From Anaerolineales bacterium (GTDB lineage: Bacteria > Chloroflexota > Anaerolineae > Anaerolineales > Villigracilaceae): a DNA stretch of 8,134 nucleotides. This document shows positions 1 to 6,024 of the stretch, piece after piece. The stretch's first letter is position 1. The number at the start of each line of letters is the position of its first letter. The stretch spans positions 1-8,134 of the forward strand of contig JAICQC010000204.1 of the NCBI GenBank assembly GCA_025938055.1, read 5' to 3'. The translations under genes and the position numbers were made by a program. The notes beneath the pieces were generated by a model. The model made no database searches. It saw only the letters and a list, made by a program, of their open reading frames with translations, and was not told where the DNA came from.

Positions 1-360
1 CTGGCGTTCATGCTGATCGTGGAATTGATCGTCCTCCCGGTCTATAGCGTTTTGTATTCTGTCAATTTATTCCAACCGGGTTTACTGCTGGTGATCCTGC
101 TGGGCTCGATTGGCTACGTGGGTGTCGGCACGCTGCTTTCCGCCATGTCGGTGCAGACGCGCACGCGCGACATACTTCTCCCCATTTTGTTGTTCCCGGT
201 CGTGATCCCGGTGCTGCTGGCGGCGGTCAAAGCCAGCAGCGGATTCCTCACCGGCGCAGAATGGTCAGAAATCCTCCTGCCGATCAACCTGCTCATTGCC
301 TACGATATTATTTTCATCGCCGTGGCATTTATGGTGTTTGATGCCGTTGTAGAAGAGTAA
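1..360 (+). CDS. ccmB: Heme exporter protein B (CcmB), C-terminal part, 5' end outside window
   Basis: CcmB is the membrane subunit of the CcmAB ABC transporter, which helps release holo-CcmE during System I cytochrome c maturation. The frame is open from base 1, so the start is missing. About 119 residues are visible, roughly the second half of a protein that is usually about 220 long. The visible part is almost wholly hydrophobic, with about three membrane segments. It carries the family-typical stretch GTLLSAMSVQTRTRDILLPI followed by LLFPVVIPVLLAAVKAS, and ends in an acidic tail (VVEE). It ends 65 bases before ccmC with no terminator between them, so the two are probably co-transcribed. 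The ccmC neighbour makes the assignment firm. The call rests on remembered family sequence, not on a search. Confidence 0.9.
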   Translation: MAFMLIVELIVLPVYSVLYSVNLFQPGLLLVILLGSIGYVGVGTLLSAMSVQTRTRDILLPILLFPVVIPVLLAAVKASSGFLTGAEWSEILLPINLLIAYDIIFIAVAFMVFDAVVEE

Positions 361-425
361 AGCAGGCTGGTTTTACACCCTCATCTATTCTCTACTCTCC
401 AATCTCTTTTATTCAAGGAGCATCC

Positions 426-1124
426 ATGCAACCAAAACCTCTCGCATTAAAACTTCTCGATCTCGTTGCCATCATCGTACTGGCTATTTCCACCTATCTT
501 GCACTTGTTTTTGCGCCCACCGAGCTCGTGATGGGCGACGTGCAGCGAGTGTTTTACTTCCATGTTGGCACGGCGTGGACGGCGCTGCTTGGCTTCATCC
601 TTGCAGGGATATTTAGCGTGGTCTACCTGATTACAAAAAACCTTAAGTGGGACCGCCTCCAGGTCGCTGCGATCGAGGTCAGCCTGGTCTTCTTCCTGAT
701 CACGATCGTGCTCGGCTCCATCTGGGCGCGCCCTGCCTGGAATACGTGGTGGACGTGGGATCCTCGTCTCACCACCGCCGCCATCACCGAACTGATCTAC
801 ATCGCCTACTTTATGCTGCGCCAGGGCATTGACGACCCTGACCGGCGTGCCCGCTTCGGCGCGGTGTACGCGCTGGTCGGTGCGCTCAGCGCGCCGATCA
901 CCTTCTTTGCCATCCGCCTGTTCCGCACCATCCACCCGGTGGTGATCGGTGGAACCAACCCCGAGGCTGACGGCGGCTTCAGTATGACGCCGGATATGCT
1001 CGTCGCGTTTTTCTTCGCCCTGTTCGCCTTCAGCATCGTCTTCCTTGACCTGTTCTGGAACCGCATCCGGCTCGGCGAATTGCAGGACAAGGTCGAGCAG
1101 CTCAAATTAAAAGTTATGACATAA
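426..1124 (+). CDS. ccmC: Heme exporter protein C (CcmC)
   Basis: CcmC is an inner-membrane heme-handling protein. It presents heme at its periplasmic face and loads it onto the chaperone CcmE in System I cytochrome c biogenesis. The 232 residues hold about six membrane segments (roughly 13-32, 48-70, 86-103, 117-134, 145-165, 192-212). The diagnostic tryptophan-rich motif lies at 100-116 (W100, W106, W109, W110, W112, then DPRL). Likely axial heme ligands are H46 in FYFHVG and H170 in RTIHP, matching the two conserved loop histidines of the family. Length is near the usual size. The start ATG has AAGGAG at 415-420, five bases upstream. The C-terminal tail is charged and helical (ELQDKVEQLKLK). 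It lies between ccmB and a ccmD-like gene, the classical order. Confidence 0.95.
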   Translation: MQPKPLALKLLDLVAIIVLAISTYLALVFAPTELVMGDVQRVFYFHVGTAWTALLGFILAGIFSVVYLITKNLKWDRLQVAAIEVSLVFFLITIVLGSIWARPAWNTWWTWDPRLTTAAITELIYIAYFMLRQGIDDPDRRARFGAVYALVGALSAPITFFAIRLFRTIHPVVIGGTNPEADGGFSMTPDMLVAFFFALFAFSIVFLDLFWNRIRLGELQDKVEQLKLKVMT

Positions 1125-1136
1125 ACGGAGAAGATC

Positions 1137-1397
1137 ATGTTTTTTCAGGAAACCACCCCCGATACATCAGGCTATATGATCGCCGGCTATGCAGTCGCAT
1201 TCCTTGTGATGGCGCTTTACGTCGCCAGCATTTATCTTCGCAACCGCAACCTTTCTCAGGATCTGTCCCTCCTCGAAGAAATGGATGAACAGTCCCCTCC
1301 GGTACAGGCGAGTCTCGCAAGCCAGCCAGGTAAAACTTCGGCAAAATCTCATCACAAATCTGTAAAACCTGTAACTAAGAAACCACGCGAGAAATAG
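1137..1397 (+). CDS. ccmD: CcmD-like small membrane protein
   Basis: This is a single-span protein of 86 residues that starts 12 bases after the ccmC stop, with GGAG at 1127-1130 six bases before the ATG. One membrane segment covers about residues 12-34, preceded by a short polar N-terminus with the family-like phrase SGYMIAGYAVAFLV. It is followed by an Arg-containing stop-transfer (YLRNRN) and an acidic LSLLEEMDE segment. The tail is Lys-rich and low in complexity (KTSAKSHHKSVKPVTKKPREK in part), probably cytoplasmic and disordered. CcmD proteins are short, poorly conserved and help release holo-CcmE from the CcmABC complex. The assignment relies on topology and on the position directly after ccmC. 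At 86 residues it is longer than many CcmD proteins because of the basic tail. It is the last gene before a strong terminator. Confidence 0.75.
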   Translation: MFFQETTPDTSGYMIAGYAVAFLVMALYVASIYLRNRNLSQDLSLLEEMDEQSPPVQASLASQPGKTSAKSHHKSVKPVTKKPREK

Positions 1398-1407
1398 CCT
1401 TTATATG

Positions 1408-1444
1408 AGAGAGTCCGCTATAATTGAAGCGGACTCTTTTTTTT
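1408..1444 (+). terminator. Intrinsic terminator of the ccm operon
   Basis: A perfect 9-bp stem pairs GAGTCCGCT (1411-1419) with AGCGGACTC (1428-1436) around an 8-base loop, followed directly by eight T (1437-1444). A1410 can also pair with T1437. It lies 11 bases after the stop of the ccmD-like gene. The T-run ends only two bases before the ATG of the next gene, so that gene needs read-through or its own start within this element. The loop contains the hexamer TATAAT at 1419-1424 (see findings). Confidence 0.9.
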
Positions 1445-1446
1445 AT

Positions 1447-3102
1447 ATGAGATTCGGCAAAGAAAATCAGGTTGGTTGGAGGAACCGGCTCCTAACGCTG
1501 AGTATCCTTCTGACCTTCGCGGGAAACGCGTTCGCGTCGCCCCCACGAGGTGTTGCCGCGCCCCCTGGTCAACCCACCGGTCCCGACCGCTTCTCTGTCA
1601 CTGTTGTCGATTACACCAAATATTTTTGGTGGCTGATCCGCTGGGGTGAGGATGATGTCGAATGCAAGATCGTCACCGATCATGATGGTCTGCCCACGCC
1701 GGGGGATATTTATGTGGATTGCGGCGAAGATCTCTATGAGGAATGGATTGAGCAGCAGCCCTGCCATGAGCTCGATATCACCCTATGCAGGGGTTTTTAT
1801 CTTCATCTGGTGGATACCAAGCCTGCACAAAAGGAGATTTCGACGATCCTGCCGCCGCCGACTGTGCAGGTCACACTGGAAAATTGCGACCCGGTCTATA
1901 CGTCCTCCACGAGTATTTGTGATTCAGACCCTATCCTGGTGTTAACCGGAATAGAGCCTCTCCCTGATTATCAGATCGTCAACATCGAAGGGTTGTATGA
2001 AGGGCAGCCGTTTCTTTGTGACCCCACCTGCCGATTACAACTGCCTGTCACGGACGAGGATGGTTTTGTGATTCAGTTTTGGGCAAACTCCAGTTACGGA
2101 GATAGCAGCGAGATGTTCGAGGCGCTGGTGCGTGTGGCTGTCACCGACGCCGGCGACCCGGACCGCTTGTTCTGGTATGCAGACGTATTGAGCAGCCAGT
2201 GGGTTGGCGTGCCCGTTGCCAGTTGCGTGGGAGCCTGGGGGGCGTTACCGCCCATCGGTGGTCCGCCGGAATGGCTGAGCACTCCCACACAGAGTGAAGA
2301 ATTGGGCACCGATATTCCCTACAATTACCTGGCGTCCCAGTTGATCCGTGCCGGCGCGGTGGATGTAAGCGCCTGCCCGGACGGGGGACTCCTGCCCGAT
2401 GGCGGCGCGTCCACCTGTGGGATGGAAGCCGCCCGCGGCGCGGTGACCATGTGGCAGAACCAGTTCGATGGCATTATCTTGAGCGTTGCCCAGGAGACGG
2501 GCGTTCCCGCTCATATGCTTAAAAACCTGTTCGCGATCGAGAGCCAGTTCTGGCCCGGCAGAAGCGACCGCGATGACATTGGTCTGGGACAACTCACCGT
2601 AAAAGGGGCAGATACAGCTCTGCTCTGGAACCCTCCCTTCTTTCACCAGTTCTGCCCATTGGTCATGGATTCAGCCGAGTGTAGCCAGGGATATTTGCAC
2701 CTAGATGATGAACAGCAAAAATTTGTTCGCATGGCACTGATCGACGCTGTCAATGCAACCTGCGAAACCTGTCCTTTGAAGATCGATCTCGAGCGTGCCA
2801 ATTTCAGCATCGGCATTTTCGCTCATACGATGCTGGCAAACTGCGAGCAAGCCGGTCAGCTCGTTGAGAATGTTACAGGAGAGACCCCGGCAGGCAATTC
2901 TGCCACGTATGAAGATCTCTGGAAGTTTACATTGACCAACTACCACGCCGGTCCGGGCTGCCTGGGCAATGCCCTGGATGCTACCCTTGCAGAGGAGTCC
3001 GAAGAAGCACAGGAGCTGACTTGGGAAAACGTCTCTGCTCATCTCGAGCCTGTATGTCAGAGCGCGATTAATTACGTGGATACGATCAGCAGGAACAGGT
3101 GA
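1447..3102 (+). CDS. Secreted lytic transglycosylase (SLT) domain protein, Cys-rich
   Basis: This is predicted to be an exported murein lytic transglycosylase, which would cut peptidoglycan glycan strands. From the chosen ATG it has 551 residues. Residues 1-30 form a signal peptide (Arg/Lys n-region, LLTLSILLTFAG core, cut after AFA). A Pro-rich linker follows, then about 280 residues I cannot assign, partly beta-strand-like. The SLT domain begins near 345: AQETGVPAHMLKNLFAIES carries the catalytic-type Glu at E365, then GLGQL at 379-383 and NYHAGPG at 498-504. The Glu to HAGPG distance of about 133 residues is longer than in typical SLT domains (about 75 in Slt70). Eighteen cysteines fit an extracytoplasmic, disulfide-rich protein. 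An in-frame ATG at 1405 lies before the terminator hairpin and would bury the signal peptide, so 1447 is preferred, although no Shine-Dalgarno precedes it. It appears monocistronic. Domain call good, start less sure. Confidence 0.75.
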   Translation: MRFGKENQVGWRNRLLTLSILLTFAGNAFASPPRGVAAPPGQPTGPDRFSVTVVDYTKYFWWLIRWGEDDVECKIVTDHDGLPTPGDIYVDCGEDLYEEWIEQQPCHELDITLCRGFYLHLVDTKPAQKEISTILPPPTVQVTLENCDPVYTSSTSICDSDPILVLTGIEPLPDYQIVNIEGLYEGQPFLCDPTCRLQLPVTDEDGFVIQFWANSSYGDSSEMFEALVRVAVTDAGDPDRLFWYADVLSSQWVGVPVASCVGAWGALPPIGGPPEWLSTPTQSEELGTDIPYNYLASQLIRAGAVDVSACPDGGLLPDGGASTCGMEAARGAVTMWQNQFDGIILSVAQETGVPAHMLKNLFAIESQFWPGRSDRDDIGLGQLTVKGADTALLWNPPFFHQFCPLVMDSAECSQGYLHLDDEQQKFVRMALIDAVNATCETCPLKIDLERANFSIGIFAHTMLANCEQAGQLVENVTGETPAGNSATYEDLWKFTLTNYHAGPGCLGNALDATLAEESEEAQELTWENVSAHLEPVCQSAINYVDTISRNR

Positions 3103-3127
3103 TTTGTTAACTGAAAACGTTGAGGAC

Positions 3128-3159
3128 AAGCGGAGGTCACAAGCCTCCGCTTTTGTTTT
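3128..3159 (+). terminator. Intrinsic terminator after the transglycosylase gene
   Basis: A perfect 9-bp stem pairs AAGCGGAGG (3128-3136) with CCTCCGCTT (3144-3152) around a 7-base loop, followed by TTGTTTT (3153-3159). It starts 25 bases after the stop codon and separates this gene from the oxidoreductase downstream. The remaining 100 bases to the next start hold no clear promoter that I can defend. Confidence 0.88.
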
Positions 3160-3259
3160 CTGTGCTACACTACGCATGCATAAACAGCCTTGCGAAGGAT
3201 GTTTCGATCAGTCAAGCGTGTTCACATAACTTCGCTAGATTATCCTAAACGGAGGAACT

Positions 3260-5254
3260 GTGCTTACAACCATAGAGAAAATCCTCTTTGCGCTGGGTGT
3301 TCTCGTTTCGTTATACTTTACCTACCGCGGTGTGATGCGCATCGTCGGTCATATCGCAAGCGGGCAAGGCAAACCAGACTGGAGCCTGATTTGGAAGCGG
3401 CTCCGCGAGATTATTTCTAAAGCGGTTTTCTTCCAACCCGTTTTCCGTTTACGTCCCGCTGTCAGCTTTTTGCATGCATTCATTGGCTGGGGCTTATTTG
3501 TGTATTTGCTTATCAACCTGACAGATGTAATTTACGCGTATACAGGGTTCAAGCTCCTCCATCACCTGGGTAGATTTGGCGATGTGTACAGGCTTCTTGC
3601 AGATTTTTTCGGCGTCGCAATCATGGTGGGAATGGCATCGCTTGCCTTTCGCCGTTATGTGCTTCGACCTCCAAATCTGACCACTCGACAATCAACACTG
3701 CTCGATCCCAAAGCCCGGGTTGGCATCCTGCGCGATTCAGCGATCGTCACGACGACTTTCTTTACACATAACTTGATGCGGATGCTGGAGGAATCCTTCT
3801 ATCTGGCAATCCGCGGACAGACTGACCCCTGGCAGCCGTTGATTTCACGCGTAGCAGGATTTTGGTCGGGGATGGACACGAGTACTTTGATGGTTGCCGA
3901 ACATGCAGCGTTTTGGTTGTCCATTGGCGCAGTGGTCGTGTTCCTCCCCTACTTCCCCTATTCAAAGCACCTCCATTTATTCTTTGCTCCAATCAATTTC
4001 GCGTTGAAGCCCGAAAGAAAATCGATCGGCGAGTTGAACTTCATCAACCTCGATGACCAGTCTATCGAACAGTTCGGCGCGGCAACGATGAAGGACCTGG
4101 GCTGGGAACAGATCATGGATGCATACGCCTGCATCATGTGTTTCCGCTGCCAGGAGGTTTGCCCGGCGTATGCCACCGGAAAAGTACTCTCGCCTGCTGC
4201 GTTGGAAGTAAACAAACGCTATCATCTGAATCATGGCGGAGACACGGATGTGCCCATGCTGAACTTGATTTCTGAGGAAGCAGTCTGGGCGTGCACCTCA
4301 TGCGGCGCCTGTGTGGATATTTGTCCTGTGGGGAATGAGCCCATGCGCGACATTTTGCATATCCGCCGTAACCTCACTCTGATGGAAAGCCGCTTCCCGA
4401 AACAACTGGAAAATGCCTTCAAAGGCATGGAACGCAACGCCAACCCGTGGAATGTGTCGCAGGCAGACCGTTTGAAGTGGGCGGAGGGATTGAATGTGCC
4501 GACCATAGAGAAGAATCCTGAGCCCGATATTTTGTGGTGGGTTGGCTGTGCTCCCGCCACCGACTCACGCGCCCAGAAGACCGCCCAAGCCTTCGCGAAA
4601 ATCCTGAACGCCGCGGGGGTTAAATACGCTGTACTCGGGCAGAACGAACAGTGTAATGGCGATTCCGCACGCCGCGCGGGACGAGAGGATATCTTCTTCG
4701 GACTGGCTTCTGCCAACGTTGAGATCCTGAATGAAGTGAATCCAAAACGGATCGTGACCACCTGTCCACACTGTCTCCACACAATCAAAAATGAATATCC
4801 TGCCTTTGGCGGCAACTATACGGTGATCCATCATACGCAGTTCATCAATGAATTGGTCGGGGCGGGCAAGATCAGCCTGGAAGTGAACAGGGATCAATAT
4901 AGAGTAACGTTCCATGATCCCTGTTATTTGGGCAGGCACAATAAGGTTTTTGAGGCACCGCGTGAAGCACTGTACACGGCCGGCGTCACAACCATTGAAA
5001 TGCCGCGCAACTCGACCAAGTCCTTTTGCTGCGGTGCGGGCGGCGCGCAGATGTGGAAGGAGGAGGAACCCGGCAGAATGCGTGTGAGTGAAGCGCGCTT
5101 CCAGGAAGCCAAAGAGACGGGCGCGAATACACTGGCTGTTGGCTGCCCGTTCTGCATGGCGATGTTGAGCGATGCTTCCAGGGCTGATGGCGGTTCTGTG
5201 GAAGTGAAGGATGTGGCGGAGCTGGTCGCCGAACAAATGAAGCCCCCTGCCTAA
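3260..5254 (+). CDS. Membrane Fe-S oxidoreductase with cytochrome b-like domain and two CCG domains (HdrD/EtfD-like)
   Basis: This is a 664-residue fusion expected to move electrons between a cytosolic donor and the membrane quinone pool. Residues 1-250 are a NarI-like membrane domain with about five spans (near 8-28, 68-95, 108-128, 160-182, 212-232). Its candidate heme b ligands are H72, H170, H215, H237 and H239. Next come two [4Fe-4S] motifs: C291, C294, C297, C301 and C345, C348, C351, C355. Two CCG (cysteine-rich, DUF224) domains follow. The first has C430, C465 (CNGD in place of CCG) and C502/C505. The second has C555, C590-C591-G and C629/C632. The start is GTG, with GGAGG at 3251-3255 four bases upstream. 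The layout matches proteins described as ETF:menaquinone oxidoreductases (Rv0338c/EtfD type), but no etfAB is in view, so the donor is inferred. Heterodisulfide reductase itself is less likely without Hdr partners. It appears to be a single-gene unit. Confidence 0.85.
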   Translation: MLTTIEKILFALGVLVSLYFTYRGVMRIVGHIASGQGKPDWSLIWKRLREIISKAVFFQPVFRLRPAVSFLHAFIGWGLFVYLLINLTDVIYAYTGFKLLHHLGRFGDVYRLLADFFGVAIMVGMASLAFRRYVLRPPNLTTRQSTLLDPKARVGILRDSAIVTTTFFTHNLMRMLEESFYLAIRGQTDPWQPLISRVAGFWSGMDTSTLMVAEHAAFWLSIGAVVVFLPYFPYSKHLHLFFAPINFALKPERKSIGELNFINLDDQSIEQFGAATMKDLGWEQIMDAYACIMCFRCQEVCPAYATGKVLSPAALEVNKRYHLNHGGDTDVPMLNLISEEAVWACTSCGACVDICPVGNEPMRDILHIRRNLTLMESRFPKQLENAFKGMERNANPWNVSQADRLKWAEGLNVPTIEKNPEPDILWWVGCAPATDSRAQKTAQAFAKILNAAGVKYAVLGQNEQCNGDSARRAGREDIFFGLASANVEILNEVNPKRIVTTCPHCLHTIKNEYPAFGGNYTVIHHTQFINELVGAGKISLEVNRDQYRVTFHDPCYLGRHNKVFEAPREALYTAGVTTIEMPRNSTKSFCCGAGGAQMWKEEEPGRMRVSEARFQEAKETGANTLAVGCPFCMAMLSDASRADGGSVEVKDVAELVAEQMKPPA

Positions 5255-5288
5255 AGATCTTAACCATTTATCTGCAATCAGAATTCGA

Positions 5289-5318
5289 CTCACATAAGTT
5301 CACAGATGGGAGTAAAAT
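5289..5318 (+). promoter_or_regulatory. Possible sigma70-type promoter upstream of the small conserved gene
   Basis: TAAAAT (5313-5318) is a good -10 candidate. An 18-base spacer separates it from CTCACA (5289-5294), which matches four of six positions of TTGACA. Transcription would begin near 5325, at the edge of the Shine-Dalgarno hairpin. The 90-base gap after the oxidoreductase shows no terminator, so read-through is also possible. This is sequence matching only. Confidence 0.3.
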
Positions 5319-5320
5319 AG

Positions 5321-5339
5321 CCCCTCCAAACGGAGGAGG
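5321..5339 (+). promoter_or_regulatory. Doubled Shine-Dalgarno with a local anti-Shine-Dalgarno
   Basis: GGAGGAGG (5332-5339) contains two overlapping GGAGG sites, eight and five bases before the ATG at 5345. Both spacings are workable. CCTCC at 5323-5327 can pair with either copy, giving a 5-bp GC-rich stem with a 4-base loop (first copy) or a 7-base loop (second copy). Either pairing would hide part of the ribosome binding site. The pairing is visible in the sequence, but any control of translation is inferred. Confidence 0.45.
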
Positions 5340-5344
5340 TTCAA

Positions 5345-5623
5345 ATGAGAGATATGATTCGCACACTTCATCCTGAAAAAAAACAGGGTGTGAATATCAG
5401 CCGGGAGAAGTATGAAATCATTAGCAATGCCATTTTGTGCGTGCTGCAGACTCAGAAGGAAATTACATTTATGAATCTATCGCGCGCTGTGGAAAAAGAA
5501 GTGAATGGAAATTTTGAAGGCTCGGTCACCTGGTATGTGACAACGGTCAAGCTCGACCTTGAGGCGCGCGGCAAAGTCAAACGAGTTCCCAATTCGAGGC
5601 CGCAGCTGGTCCGGCTGGCATAA
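5345..5623 (+). CDS. Small conserved protein of unknown function (resembles DUF6958 proteins)
   Basis: This protein has 92 residues, with no signal peptide or membrane segment, so it is probably cytosolic. The N-terminus runs IRTLHPEKKQGVNISREKYE, a conserved-looking opening. An alpha-helical region follows (about 22-52, YEIISNAILCVLQ and MNLSRAVEKEV), then FEGSVTWYVTTVKLDLEARG (about 57-76) and a basic end (KVKRVPNSRPQLVRLA). The helix, helix, strand-like pattern ending in a basic wing would suit a winged-helix-like fold, although no DNA-binding role is shown. From memory it looks like the family named DUF6958. I am only fairly sure of that name, and no function is known to me. It sits alone between a possible promoter and a terminator, with a very strong Shine-Dalgarno sequence. 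It is probably a real gene because the start, ribosome binding site and terminator all agree. Confidence 0.8.
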   Translation: MRDMIRTLHPEKKQGVNISREKYEIISNAILCVLQTQKEITFMNLSRAVEKEVNGNFEGSVTWYVTTVKLDLEARGKVKRVPNSRPQLVRLA

Positions 5624-5651
5624 TAGGCATCCGATAAAAGTGAAAGCAATC

Positions 5652-5684
5652 AGGAGACCGGTTCGAGAGATCTGGTCTCTTTTT
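5652..5684 (+). terminator. Intrinsic terminator after the small conserved gene
   Basis: GAGACC (5654-5659) pairs with GGTCTC (5674-5679). The stem can be extended outward by G-T and A-T pairs and inward by G-T and G-C pairs, and it is followed by five more T (5680-5684). It lies 28 bases after the stop codon and only 23 bases before the next ATG, leaving little room for a separate promoter for the downstream pair. Confidence 0.8.
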
Positions 5685-5707
5685 ATCAGCGTTAATCAGG
5701 AGTAAGA

Positions 5708-6013
5708 ATGCACATCGTCCACGTTCATATACATGTCAAACCTGAATCAATAGAGGCTTTCAAACAAGCCACCGTTGAGAATGCCAGCAACAGCATCAAA
5801 GAGCCCGGCGCGGTGCGCTTCGATGTCATACAACAAACGGACGATCCCACCCGGTTCGTCCTCATTGAGATCTATGAGACTGCCCAGGCTTCCGCAGCCC
5901 ACAAGGACACAGCTCATTACAAGCGCTGGAAAGACATCGTAATGAAAATGATGGCTGAACCCAGGCAGGGGATTCGATACACTGCCATCTTCCCTGAACC
6001 TGGAGCCGCGTAA
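5708..6013 (+). CDS. ABM-domain protein (antibiotic biosynthesis monooxygenase / LsrG-YgiN-like)
   Basis: This 101-residue protein has the pattern of the dimeric alpha/beta barrel (ferredoxin-like) ABM family, which includes YgiN-type quinol monooxygenases and LsrG. The order visible is a strand rich in His (HIVHVHIHVKP, 2-12), a helix (ESIEAFKQATVENAS, 13-27), a strand with the family phrase EPGAVRFDVIQ (32-42), a strand FVLIEIYET (50-58), a helical segment AAHKDTAHYKRWKDIV (63-78) and a last strand near 89-95. AGGAG (5698-5702) lies five bases before the ATG. It ends 11 bases before the dehydrogenase ATG, so the two are probably co-transcribed and may act in one catabolic or detoxification step. 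The substrate cannot be read from the sequence, and members of this fold include non-oxygenases. Family call strong, function open. Confidence 0.85.
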   Translation: MHIVHVHIHVKPESIEAFKQATVENASNSIKEPGAVRFDVIQQTDDPTRFVLIEIYETAQASAAHKDTAHYKRWKDIVMKMMAEPRQGIRYTAIFPEPGAA

Positions 6014-6024
6014 ACTTGGAGCTC

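Noticed and set aside
447..935. Minus-strand open frame of 162 codons opposite ccmC
   Set aside because: The translation is extremely charged and low in complexity, a mirror of the hydrophobic membrane gene on the other strand.
1405..1446. ATG at 1405 as the start of the transglycosylase
   Set aside because: It precedes the terminator hairpin, has no Shine-Dalgarno, and would add 14 residues before an otherwise well-formed signal peptide.
3192..3235. Inverted repeat GCGAAG ... CTTCGC flanking a 32-base gap
   Set aside because: Only six bases per arm with a long spacer; expected by chance and not tied to any element.
3160..3259. Promoter for the Fe-S oxidoreductase, for example TACACT at 3166-3171 or TAGATT at 3236-3241
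   Set aside because: No acceptable -35 partner at 16-18 bases for either hexamer; a promoter is probably here but I cannot place it.
4565..5293. Long open frame on the minus strand opposite the Fe-S oxidoreductase (242 codons)
   Set aside because: It lies wholly over a gene with clear domains, its translation shows no recognisable motifs and is rich in Arg/His as expected of an antisense shadow.
6016..6024. TTG at 6016 as the start of the dehydrogenase
   Set aside because: The nearest GGAG upstream is ten bases away, while GGAG at 6018-6021 serves the ATG at 6025; most family members begin near this ATG.
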